From: Bradyrhizobium tropiciagri
GTDB taxonomy: Bacteria; Pseudomonadota; Alphaproteobacteria; Rhizobiales; Xanthobacteraceae
Assembly: GCF_018130545.1 (NCBI RefSeq)
Contig: NZ_JAFCKF010000003.1
Location: 248,001 to 312,000, forward strand
Length of the DNA stretch: 64,000 nt
Direction: 5' to 3'
Within the stretch, counting starts at the first letter, position 1; each line of letters begins with the position of its first letter. The position numbers and the translations under genes were made by a program. This document shows, piece by piece, positions 8,122-16,099 of this stretch. The notes below the pieces were generated by a model. The model did not search any database and was not told where the DNA came from. It saw nothing but the letters and a program-made list of their open reading frames with translations.

Positions 8122-9066
8122 GTGCATATTGTCGACGACAGCGAGGTCAACCGCGTCCTGACCTTTCCGATCCTGATCGAGGCGATCGAAGCCGCCCACC
8201 GGCGGCCGAAGATCGCAGTGCGCGACGGCTATCTCGGCGACGACAAGGGCCAGCAGCTGGTGACGCGCAGCGCGGTCGATGCCGGCCGCTTCATGATGAC
8301 CAAGCTCTACACCAGCTTCCCGGGCAACCTCGCCCACGGCAAGCTGCCCGCCGTGCAGGCGGTCTGCGTGCTGTTCGACGGCAATAATGGCCAGCCGCTC
8401 GCGGTGATGGACGCCGCCGAGATCACCCATTGGAAGACCGCCGCGGACTCCGCGCTCGGTGCCAAGCATCTGGCGCGGCGGGATGCCGAGACGCTGCTCG
8501 TCGTCGGCGCCGGCGAGATGGCGCGCTGGCTGGTGCGCGGCCACCGCACGGTGCGGCCATCATTGCGGCGGGTGAAAGTCTGGAACCGGACCGTCGAGCG
8601 CGCGCAAGAACTCGCCGCGCTCCTGGAAAGCGACGGCATCGCCACCGAAGCCGTCACCGATCTCGACGCCGCGACCCGTGAAGCCGACATCATCACCACC
8701 TGCACCCGCTCGCGCGAGCCGCTGGTCAAGGGCGCCCATTTGCGGCCCGGCACCCATCTCGACCTGGTCGGCGGCTTTACGCCGGAGACCCGCGAGGCCG
8801 ACGACGAGGCGGCGCGCCGTTCGCGCATCTTCGTCGACCGCCGCGAATCCGCTTTCGACGGCGTCGGCGACATCCTGGCGCCGATCGCAAGCGGCGCGAT
8901 CAAGGAGAGCGACGTGCTCGGCGATCACTACGACCTCGCGAGCGGTGCGGTCAAAGGCCGGACGTCGGCCGACGACATCACCTTCTTCAAGAATGCCGGC
9001 GGCGGCCATCTCGATCTGATGACCTGCGAAACGGTGTTTGCGCGGTTGGGGAAGGCGTTGAAGTAA
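8122..9066 (+). CDS. Ornithine cyclodeaminase / mu-crystallin family protein
   Basis: 314 aa. GTG start at 8122 with GAGGAGAG 7 nt upstream; the open frame runs farther 5' but that part is not conserved. N-terminal domain carries the substrate Lys region (MMTKLYTSFPGN), then the Rossmann dinucleotide motif VVGAGEMARWL, and the terminal DDITFFKNAGGGHLDLMT typical of the family. Members include ornithine cyclodeaminase (Orn to Pro), alanine dehydrogenase and ketimine reductases, all NAD(P)-dependent; the exact substrate cannot be read from sequence. Flanked downstream by a palindromic repeat. Confidence 0.9.
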   Translation: MHIVDDSEVNRVLTFPILIEAIEAAHRRPKIAVRDGYLGDDKGQQLVTRSAVDAGRFMMTKLYTSFPGNLAHGKLPAVQAVCVLFDGNNGQPLAVMDAAEITHWKTAADSALGAKHLARRDAETLLVVGAGEMARWLVRGHRTVRPSLRRVKVWNRTVERAQELAALLESDGIATEAVTDLDAATREADIITTCTRSREPLVKGAHLRPGTHLDLVGGFTPETREADDEAARRSRIFVDRRESAFDGVGDILAPIASGAIKESDVLGDHYDLASGAVKGRTSADDITFFKNAGGGHLDLMTCETVFARLGKALK

Positions 9067-9076
9067 CGACGGAAAC

Positions 9077-9162
9077 GTAGGGCGGGTTAGGCGAAGCCGT
9101 AACCCGCCGCTGCGCGATCCGCGGAAAGACGGCGGATTACGCCTTCGGCTAATCCGCCCTAC
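9077..9162. repeat. Dispersed palindromic repeat, copy 2 (GTAGGGCGGGTTA family)
   Basis: GTAGGGCGGGTTAGGCGAAG.. to CTAATCCGCCCTAC, same family as 6528-6611. Located between convergent genes, where it may act as a bidirectional RNA hairpin. Confidence 0.8.
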
Positions 9163-9171
9163 GCTGCGCCA

Positions 9172-10110
9172 CTACGTCTCCCGCAGCCAGACCTCGCCGA
9201 TCGAATGATCGGCGCGCTTGCGCAGCACGACGTCGGCGCGCGTCCGCGTCGGCAGGATGTTCTCCCTGAGGTTGGCGCGGTGATGCTCGCGCCACAGTCG
9301 TTCCGCGACCTTCCGCGCGTCGTCGGGCGGCAGGTCCCTGTAGTGGTGGAAATAGGAGGCAGGATTGCGGAACGCGGTCGGCTGCAGCCTGAGGAAGCGC
9401 TCGACATACCAGGACTGGATGTCGGCCTCATCGGCATCGAGATAGATCGAGAAGTCGAAGAAGTCCGACACCACCACCGGTGCCGTACCGCGTGCCAGGA
9501 GCACGTTGAGGCCCTCGAAGACCAGGATGTCCGGCTGCTCGATGACCTGACGCTCCGACGGCACGATATCGCCGATCAGGTGCGAGTACACCGGTAGCTC
9601 GAGCTCGCCTTCACCTGCCTTTGCGGCCGCGAGAAACCGCAGCATCCGCGGCAGATCGTAGCTCTCGGGAAAGCCCTTGCGCCGCATCAGGCCGCGTTCC
9701 TCGAGAACGCCGTTGGGAAGCAGGAAGCCGTCGGTCGTCACCAGCTCGACGCGCGGGTGATCGACCCAGCCGGCCAGCAGCGCGCAGAGCACGCGGGCAA
9801 AGGTGCTCTTGCCGACGCCGACACTGCCTGCCAGTGCCACGATGTAGGGCGAGCGACGTGCCGGCCGGCCGAGGAATTCCGCTTTGACCTGCATCAGATT
9901 GCGCGCCGCCGAGAAATGCAGGTTCAAGAGGCGCGTCAGCGGCAGGTACACGTCGCTGACTTCGGCTGAAGTGATCGGCCCATTGAGGCCGCGAAGCGCC
10001 GCGAGATCGGCGTCAGACAGCGTCAGCGACGTGCTGGCGCGCAACGCCGCCCAATCACTGCGGCTGAAGATCATGTAGGCGGACAGCTCGTCGGGCTGGG
10101 TCATTCTCAT
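9172..10110 (-). CDS. coaA: Type I pantothenate kinase
   Basis: 312 aa, the usual length for bacterial CoaA. Walker A GSVGVGKS at ~95-102, then TTDGFLLPN, KGFPESYD, PVYSHLIGDIVP, DILVFEGLNVL and the end ADHSIGEVWLRET, all hallmarks of type I PanK. It phosphorylates pantothenate in the first step of CoA synthesis. The context is odd: in rhizobia coaA usually lies beside the his genes (family knowledge), whereas here it stands alone between an ornithine-cyclodeaminase-like gene and a molybdenum hydroxylase. It may be a second paralogue. A start two codons later (ATG at 10104) is equally possible. Confidence 0.92.
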   Translation of the reverse strand: MRMTQPDELSAYMIFSRSDWAALRASTSLTLSDADLAALRGLNGPITSAEVSDVYLPLTRLLNLHFSAARNLMQVKAEFLGRPARRSPYIVALAGSVGVGKSTFARVLCALLAGWVDHPRVELVTTDGFLLPNGVLEERGLMRRKGFPESYDLPRMLRFLAAAKAGEGELELPVYSHLIGDIVPSERQVIEQPDILVFEGLNVLLARGTAPVVVSDFFDFSIYLDADEADIQSWYVERFLRLQPTAFRNPASYFHHYRDLPPDDARKVAERLWREHHRANLRENILPTRTRADVVLRKRADHSIGEVWLRET

Positions 10111-10182
10111 CCGTCACGGTGAGCCTGATGCATCCGATCGATCTTGCCGGGGGGAATCCAGAAACGTCAATGGGCCAGAACC

Positions 10183-10265
10183 GTAGGGCGGGTTAGCGTT
10201 AGCCTAACCCGCCGCAATACGATGCACGTAAGGGCGGCGGGTTACGGCTTCGCCCAACCCGCCCA
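10183..10265. repeat. Dispersed palindromic repeat, copy 3 (GTAGGGCGGGTTA family)
   Basis: GTAGGGCGGGTTAGCGTTAG.. to the CCCAACCCGCCCA end; the interior is more diverged than copies 1 and 2. It lies between the divergent start of coaA and the 3' end of the molybdenum hydroxylase large-subunit gene. Confidence 0.75.
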
Positions 10266-10272
10266 CCACTCC

Positions 10273-12531
10273 CTACTCCGCAGCCTGCTGCGTCGGCGCG
10301 TCCAGCACTTCCGACACCTTCGGCGGCGACATCGGCAGGCTGTAGAAGCGCTTGCCGAGCGCGTTGTGGACGGCGTTGGCGACCGCGGCCATCACAGGCA
10401 CCAGCGGCACCTCGCCGACGCCCTTGACGCCCTGCGGATGCTTCGGGTTCGGCACCTCGACCAGCGCGCAGTCGAGCATCGGCAGGTCGGAGCAGACCGG
10501 CATGCGATAATCGAGGAAGCCCGGATTATCGACCTTGCCATCCCTGTTGTAGATGTACTCCTCGTTCAGCGCCCAGCCGATGCCCTGCGCGACGCCGCCC
10601 TGTAGCTGGCCCTCGACATAGCTCGGATGCACGGCGCGGCCGACATCCTGCACGGCGGTGTAGCGGATCACGCGCACGATGCCGAGATCGACATCGACCT
10701 CGACGTCGCAGATATGCGTGCCGAAGCCGCCTTCCGCGCCCTGGGTGTTGAGCTGGACGCTGGCGCCGATCGGGCCGCCCTGCGACGGCGCCTTCTCAGC
10801 GAGATCGGCGAGCGTCAGCGGCTCGAACTGGCCGGCGTTCGGACTGACCGGATGCGCGGCGCCGTTCTCCCACTTCACGGCTTCCGGGTCGATCTCCCAG
10901 ATCTTCGCCGCGCGCTCGCGCAAGGTGGCGATCACCTTGTCGGCCGCCTGCGTCACCACCATCGAGGACGCGAACAGCACGCGGCTGCCGCCCGTCAGGT
11001 TGGAGAAGCCGACGGTTTGCGTATCGCCGATGATGACGGAGACACGCTTGTAGTCGATGCCGAGCAGCTCGGCGCAGATGTTGGCGATGCCGGCGCGCGA
11101 ACCGCCAATGTCCGGGTGACCGGTGGTGACGACGACGTTGCCGTCCTCGGTGATGTTGACCTGCGCGGAAGACTCACCGCCGGCATTGAACCAGAAGCCC
11201 GAGGCCACGCCCCTACCCTGCAGCTTGCCGAGCGGCGCGGCATAATGCGGATGGTTCTGCGCGGCTTGCAGCGTCTCGATATAGCCGATGCGCGGAAACA
11301 CCGGGCCGTGCGCCGCCTTGGTGCCTTCCTTGGCCGCGTTCTTCAGCCGCAGCGCCAGCGGATCCATCTTCAGCGCCTCGGCAAGCTCGTCGAGCACACA
11401 TTCCACGGCATAGGCGCCGATCGGGGCGCCAGGCGCGCGATAGGCCGCGACCTTGGAGCGGTTGGAGCAGACGTCGAAGCCTTCCGACAGCACATGCGGA
11501 ATGTCGTAGGGCGCGAAGCTGCACCCGACCGCGCCGCGGATCGGCGAGCCCGGAAAGGCGCCGGCCTGCAGATAGAAGCTGCCGTGGGCCGCAACGATGG
11601 TGCCATCCTTCTTCGCGCCGATCTTGACCGTGCTCTTCGAGCCCGAGGTCGGCCCCGTCGCGCGCATCACCTCCTCGCGCGTCATCACCATCTTGACCGG
11701 GCGGCCGGATTTCTTGGCGAGCAAGGTCGCGAGCGGCTCGAGATAGACGATGGTCTTGCCGCCGAAGCCGCCGCCGATCTCGGCGGGGATCGCGCGGATG
11801 TCGCTCTGCTGGATGCCGGTCAGCATCGAGGTCATCGCGCGAACCATGAACTGGCCCTGGCTCGACGACCAGATCGTGGTCTTGCCGTCGGCGGCGACCG
11901 AGATCAGGCAGGCATGCGGCTCGATATAGCCCTGGTGTACCGGGCGCGTGGTGAAGGAACGCTCGATCACGATCTCGGCGTCCTTGAATCCCTGCGCGAT
12001 GTCGCCCTTCTTGGATTCGATGCGACCCATGATGTTCGAGGGCTTGCCATCGAATTTGTTGAACTCGTGCAGGATCGGCGCGTCAGCCTTCAGCGCATCG
12101 TCGATCTCGATCGCCCAGGGCAGCACCTCGTAGTCGACCTCGATCAGCTTGCAGGCTTCGGCTGCGATCGCTTCCGTGGTCGCGGCGACGGCGGCGACGG
12201 GGTGACCGGGGAATAGCGCCTTGTCGCGCGCCATCACGTTGCGGCACATCCAGCGCATGTCCTGGATGCCAAGCATCACGGCGCCCTTCTCGATCGTGAA
12301 GTCGACGATGTCGCGCGAGGTGACGACCGCCTTCACGCCGGGCAACGCCTCGGCCTTCGCGGTATTGATCGACTTGATGCGGGCATGCGGATGCGGGCTG
12401 CGCAGCACCTTGCCCCAGATCATGCCGGGCATCGTGGTGTCGGCGGCAAACGCCGCGCGGCCCGTCACCTTGTCGACGCCATCGGGCCGGATGGTACGCT
12501 GGCCGATCCATTTGTTGTTGACGACGTTCAT
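10273..12531 (-). CDS. Molybdopterin-binding large subunit, xanthine dehydrogenase/CoxL family
   Basis: 752 aa, normal for the large subunit of three-subunit molybdenum hydroxylases. The N-terminal aldehyde-oxidase a/b hammerhead (MPGMIWGKVLRSPHPHARI) leads into molybdopterin-binding motifs (EIGGGFGGKT, AYRAPGAP, the GVKGVGE loop with the catalytic Glu near the C-terminus). The active-site loop reads AYRAPGAP, not the AYRCSFR of form I CO dehydrogenase or AYRGAGR of form II, so it should not be called CO dehydrogenase. Substrate unknown (an N-heterocycle or aldehyde is typical). The ATG overlaps the stop of the 2Fe-2S subunit gene by 4 nt. Confidence 0.92.
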   Translation of the reverse strand: MNVVNNKWIGQRTIRPDGVDKVTGRAAFAADTTMPGMIWGKVLRSPHPHARIKSINTAKAEALPGVKAVVTSRDIVDFTIEKGAVMLGIQDMRWMCRNVMARDKALFPGHPVAAVAATTEAIAAEACKLIEVDYEVLPWAIEIDDALKADAPILHEFNKFDGKPSNIMGRIESKKGDIAQGFKDAEIVIERSFTTRPVHQGYIEPHACLISVAADGKTTIWSSSQGQFMVRAMTSMLTGIQQSDIRAIPAEIGGGFGGKTIVYLEPLATLLAKKSGRPVKMVMTREEVMRATGPTSGSKSTVKIGAKKDGTIVAAHGSFYLQAGAFPGSPIRGAVGCSFAPYDIPHVLSEGFDVCSNRSKVAAYRAPGAPIGAYAVECVLDELAEALKMDPLALRLKNAAKEGTKAAHGPVFPRIGYIETLQAAQNHPHYAAPLGKLQGRGVASGFWFNAGGESSAQVNITEDGNVVVTTGHPDIGGSRAGIANICAELLGIDYKRVSVIIGDTQTVGFSNLTGGSRVLFASSMVVTQAADKVIATLRERAAKIWEIDPEAVKWENGAAHPVSPNAGQFEPLTLADLAEKAPSQGGPIGASVQLNTQGAEGGFGTHICDVEVDVDLGIVRVIRYTAVQDVGRAVHPSYVEGQLQGGVAQGIGWALNEEYIYNRDGKVDNPGFLDYRMPVCSDLPMLDCALVEVPNPKHPQGVKGVGEVPLVPVMAAVANAVHNALGKRFYSLPMSPPKVSEVLDAPTQQAAE

Positions 12532-13010
12532 CGTGCAGTCTCCCGCATTTCAGCGGCGGTCTCCATCACCGCGCGGACGATCTTGTCGTAACCGGTGCAC
12601 CGGCACAGATTGCCGGCGAGCCAGAAGCGGACTTCCTCTTCGGTCGGATTGGAATTCTTGGCGAGCAGCGCCTCGGAGGCGACCAGCATGCCCGAAGTGC
12701 AAATACCGCACTGGAGCGCGGCGTGCTCGAGGAATTTCTGCTGCAACGGATGCAGCGTCTCGCCCTTGGCCATGCCCTCGATGGTCCGGATCTCGTGGCC
12801 CTCGGCTTCGGCCGCGAGCATCAGGCAGGAGCAGACCAGCCGGCCGTCGAGCGTGATCGAGCAGGCGCCGCAATCGCCGGACGCGCAGCCCTCCTTGGAG
12901 CCGGTGAGCCCCAGCTGCCCGCGCAACGCGTCGAGCATGGTCTCAAAGGGCTCGCACAGGAATTCGACCGGCTCGCCGTTGACGGATGTGGTGACGTGCA
13001 GTTTCGGCAT
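12528..13010 (-). CDS. (2Fe-2S)-binding small subunit, CoxS/XDH family
   Basis: 160 aa. Plant-type [2Fe-2S] ferredoxin domain with GCASGDCGACSITLDGRLVCSC, then the helical second cluster domain with CGICTSGM and CRCTGY, the standard cysteine pattern of molybdenum hydroxylase small subunits. It relays electrons from the Mo centre to the FAD subunit. Start at 13010 chosen because MPKLHVTTSVNGEPVEF begins the domain; the longer open frame upstream is only the shadow of the FAD gene. Middle gene of an M-S-L operon. Confidence 0.94.
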   Translation of the reverse strand: MPKLHVTTSVNGEPVEFLCEPFETMLDALRGQLGLTGSKEGCASGDCGACSITLDGRLVCSCLMLAAEAEGHEIRTIEGMAKGETLHPLQQKFLEHAALQCGICTSGMLVASEALLAKNSNPTEEEVRFWLAGNLCRCTGYDKIVRAVMETAAEMRETAR

Positions 13011-13014
13011 GGTG

Positions 13015-13884
13015 CTAGTGTCCTCCCGCGCGCTGGGCGGCGATCGCGGCGGTGCGCTTGAGCAGCACGCCGGCGGTTTTTGTCCGGTAGGCGATGGTGC
13101 CGCGCTTGTCGTCGATCGGACGGCAGGCGGCGCGACATGCGGCAGCGGCGGCTTCCAGCGCGGCATCGTCGAGCTTCGAGCCGACGAGCGCTTGCGCTGC
13201 CGGCGCGACCAGCAGCGCGGTCGGCGCCACCGCACCGAGACCGACGCGGGCCGCGGTGCAGACGCCGTCCTTCAACGTCAAGCTGACGCCGATCCCGACC
13301 ACCGCGATGTCCATCTCGGTGCGCGGGATCATCCGCAGGTAAGCGTCGCCCGAGCCTTTGGGCCGCGACGGCAGTGTGAAGCTGACCAGGATCTCGCCGG
13401 GCTTCAAATTGGTCCGTCCCGGTCCGGCTGGCACGTCCTCGACCTTCATCTCGCGGCGACCGTTCGGCCCCTGCACCGTGACGACGGCACCCGCCGCGAT
13501 CATCGCCGGCACGCTGTCGCCGGCCGGCGAACCGTTGCAGAGATTGCCGCCGGCCGAGGCCCGGCCCTGCACCTGCTTGGAGCCGATCAGGTTCACGGCC
13601 TCGAGCACGCCGGGCCACACCTTGCCGAAGCGCGCATGCTCGGCCAGCTCCATGCCGGAAACGGCGGCACCGACGCGGAAACCGCCATCGGCGGTCTCGG
13701 TGATCTCGGTCATCTCGCCGATCTTCTTGATGTCGACGATCAATCCCGGCCGCACCAGGCCGGAGCGCATTTGCACCAACAAATCGGTGCCCCCTGCCAT
13801 AATGCGGGCGGCACTTCCGGCGGCAGCAAATGCGCCAATCGCTTCATCAAGCGTGCGCGGTGCTACGTATCGGATATCGGTCAT
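13015..13884 (-). CDS. FAD-binding middle subunit, CoxM/XDH family
   Basis: 289 aa. FAD-binding PCMH-type domain with RIMAGGTDLLVQM (~32-44) and AGGNLCNGSPAGDSVPAM, and a C-terminal CO-dehydrogenase flavoprotein domain. It carries electrons from the iron-sulfur subunit to the final acceptor. First gene of a minus-strand M-S-L operon with only 4 nt to the next gene. Its promoter lies in the 368-bp region shared with the divergent dipeptide-type binding protein. Confidence 0.93.
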   Translation of the reverse strand: MTDIRYVAPRTLDEAIGAFAAAGSAARIMAGGTDLLVQMRSGLVRPGLIVDIKKIGEMTEITETADGGFRVGAAVSGMELAEHARFGKVWPGVLEAVNLIGSKQVQGRASAGGNLCNGSPAGDSVPAMIAAGAVVTVQGPNGRREMKVEDVPAGPGRTNLKPGEILVSFTLPSRPKGSGDAYLRMIPRTEMDIAVVGIGVSLTLKDGVCTAARVGLGAVAPTALLVAPAAQALVGSKLDDAALEAAAAACRAACRPIDDKRGTIAYRTKTAGVLLKRTAAIAAQRAGGH

Positions 13885-14252
13885 GGCTGTTCTTCTGGTC
13901 TCCCTCGGCTGCGTGTTCGCGCTGCTTGTTCCCTTTGGGAATCCCTCAGAGGATCTTGGGGGATATGGCCTTATTGCTGGCCGGCAGGACTATGAGCCTA
14001 CACGGCGGATCGGGGTCCGAACAGCCTGCGAGGTGCGGCAGGAAGCGCAGGCTCCTATGCAGGATGCGGACTTGTGCAGTGCCGACGCAGCGCGCGCCGC
14101 GGCCGCGGTCATCGAACGTTCACGTGACCAACTCAGGAACCCAGGCGCCAGACCGGCGGCATGGCCCTTGCTTGCCTTCAACACCGAATTCGTGAAGCAT
14201 GATGGTCGCTGCGGCATGCGTGCCAGCGCAATGACAAATCGGGAGACGGCGA
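13885..14252. other. Divergent intergenic region
   Basis: 368 bp between the molybdenum hydroxylase operon (minus) and a binding-protein gene (plus). The only clear signal is a GGGAGACG ribosome site at 14241-14248. A sequence at ~14160-14176 resembles a sigma-54 promoter, but the GG/GC spacing is one base short. No RNA gene or convincing operator was seen. Confidence 0.4.
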
Positions 14253-15863
14253 ATGGTGGATGTTTCGCGCAGAACGCTCCTCAAGCTCGCGGCGAGCGTG
14301 CCGCCGGTAATCGCGGCCCCGGCGGTGCTCTCGTCGCGCGCGCTCGCCGCGACCAAGGGCAAGACCATCACGGCCGTGATGCATTCGGACCTGCGCATCA
14401 TCGATCCCGGTTTCACCACCGCCTATATCACCCGCGACCATGGCTACATGGTCTATGACACGCTGCTCGGCATCGATTCAGGATTCAAGGTCCGGCCGCA
14501 GATGGCGGACTGGACCATCTCCGATGACAAGCTCAGCTACACCTTCACGCTGCGCGACGGCCTGAAATGGCATGACGGCGCGCCGGTCACGGCCGAGGAC
14601 TGCATCGCCTCGTTGAAGCGCTGGGCCACCAATGACGGCACGGGGCAGAAGCTGATGGACTTCACGGCGGCGCTCGAGCCAGCCGGACCCAAAACCATCG
14701 TGCTCAAGCTGAAGGAGCCGTATGGCCTGGTGCTGGAGAGCATCGCAAAGCCCTCCTCCTATGTCGCGTTCATGATGCCGAAGCGGCTCGCGGAGACGCC
14801 GCCGGGCAAGCAGATCCCCGAACAGATCGGCTGCGGCCCGTTCAAGTTCGTTGCCGCTGAATTCCAGCCGGGCGTCAAGGCGGTCTATGAGCGCAACGCC
14901 GATTACGTGCCGCGCAAGGAAAAGCCGGATTGGCTGTCGGGCGGCAAGGTCGCCAAGGTCGATCGCGTCGAATGGATCACGATGCCCGATGCGCAGACCG
15001 CGATCAACGCGCTGCAATCCGGCGACATCGATTTCCTGGAGCAGCCGTCGATCGATCTGGTGCCGGTGCTCGAGGCGAACTCCGATCTCACCGTGGGCGT
15101 GCTGAACAAATTCGGCTTCCAGATCGAGGGCCGGATGAATTTCCTGCACCCGCCGTTCGACAACCCCAAGATCCGCCGCGCCGCATTCCTGGCGATGAAC
15201 CAGAAGGACGTGCTCGACGCAACCGTCGGCAACGCCAAATATTACGAGATCTGCGGCGCCTATTTCGCCTGCGACACGCCGCTCGCCAGCGACGTCGGCG
15301 CGGAGACCCTGATCAAGGGCAACGGCATGGCGGAAGCGAAGAAGGCGCTGGCGGCCTCGGGCTATGACGGCACGCCGGTCGTGATCATGATCCCCGGTGA
15401 CGTGCAGACCCTGAAGGGGCCGCCGACCGTGGCGGCACAGCTGTTGCGCGCGGCAGGCTTCACCGTCGACGCGCAGGTGACGGACTGGCAGACCGTGGTC
15501 AGCCGACGCGCCAGCCAGAAGCCGCCGAAGGAAGGCGGCTGGAACCTGTTCTTCACTTTCACGGGCGCCACCGAGACGATGAATCCGATCGTCAACAACC
15601 AGATCGCTGCGAACGGCAAGCGCGCCTGGTTCGGCTGGCCGGAGAACGCCAAGATCGAGCAGATGCGCGACGCCTACGCGCGCGCCACCACGCCTGAGGC
15701 GCAGAAGCAGCTCGCGGTGGAGATCCAAAAGGAAGCGTATGAGCAGGTGATCTATATCCCGCTCGGCCAGTTCCGTCTGCCGAGCGCTTGGCGCAAATCG
15801 CTCACCGGCATATTGGACGGCCCGGCGCCGCCGGTGTTCTGGAACGTCGACAAGTCCGAATAG
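14253..15863 (+). CDS. ABC transporter substrate-binding protein, peptide/opine/nickel type (SBP family 5)
   Basis: 536 aa. N-terminal twin-arginine-like leader (SRRTLLKLAAS) with a hydrophobic stretch ending SRALA, so it is exported to the periplasm. The body is a DppA/OppA-type family 5 binding protein (DGLKWHDGAPVTAEDCIASLKRW, YGLVLESIAKPSS, QSGDIDFLEQPS). It is strikingly similar throughout to the binding protein at 51783-53402 (shared blocks HDGTP/APVTAEDC, SKRLAETPP-type, PPFDN, TDWQTVV.RRASQK), including the end WN.DKSE. No permease or ATPase gene is adjacent, so it is an orphan that may feed the importer at 58-62 kb. Confidence 0.93.
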   Translation: MVDVSRRTLLKLAASVPPVIAAPAVLSSRALAATKGKTITAVMHSDLRIIDPGFTTAYITRDHGYMVYDTLLGIDSGFKVRPQMADWTISDDKLSYTFTLRDGLKWHDGAPVTAEDCIASLKRWATNDGTGQKLMDFTAALEPAGPKTIVLKLKEPYGLVLESIAKPSSYVAFMMPKRLAETPPGKQIPEQIGCGPFKFVAAEFQPGVKAVYERNADYVPRKEKPDWLSGGKVAKVDRVEWITMPDAQTAINALQSGDIDFLEQPSIDLVPVLEANSDLTVGVLNKFGFQIEGRMNFLHPPFDNPKIRRAAFLAMNQKDVLDATVGNAKYYEICGAYFACDTPLASDVGAETLIKGNGMAEAKKALAASGYDGTPVVIMIPGDVQTLKGPPTVAAQLLRAAGFTVDAQVTDWQTVVSRRASQKPPKEGGWNLFFTFTGATETMNPIVNNQIAANGKRAWFGWPENAKIEQMRDAYARATTPEAQKQLAVEIQKEAYEQVIYIPLGQFRLPSAWRKSLTGILDGPAPPVFWNVDKSE

Positions 15864-15992
15864 CCGCAGCCGCGCGCGGCCCAAATATCGAAAAACAACC
15901 CCATGCAAAGGAGCCGGCAACTGCCGGCGTTCGACAAGCCAACTTGACACGTCGGGCAACTCAGGGATACATTTCCAATATTCCGAAATCGT

Positions 15993-16031
15993 GCGCCGCT
16001 GGTGTTCCGGAACATCGACAAGGCCGAATAG
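15993..16031 (+). pseudogene. Relic of the 3' end of a third family 5 binding protein
   Basis: 39 bp that read APLVFRNIDKAE-stop and match the last 13 codons of the intact gene (15825-15863, APPVFWNVDKSE-stop) at 35 of 39 bases. Nothing upstream in 15864-15992 continues the match, so it looks like the surviving tail of a tandem duplicate after deletion. Confidence 0.7.
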
Positions 16032-16099
16032 GATCGGCGGCATGATGTTGCGCGCCGCGCCGTCGGGCCTGATCAAGCGAGAAGCGTTGGTCGCGATCA

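Noticed and set aside
10627-12216. 529-aa open frame antisense to the molybdenum hydroxylase gene
   Set aside because: Shadow frame; no domain, and the minus strand has complete family motifs.
10273-13884. CO dehydrogenase (coxMSL)
   Set aside because: Gene order fits, but the active-site loop AYRAPGAP is neither AYRCSFR nor AYRGAGR.
14160-14178. Sigma-54 promoter before the orphan binding protein
   Set aside because: GG to GC spacing is one base short of 10, so the geometry fails.
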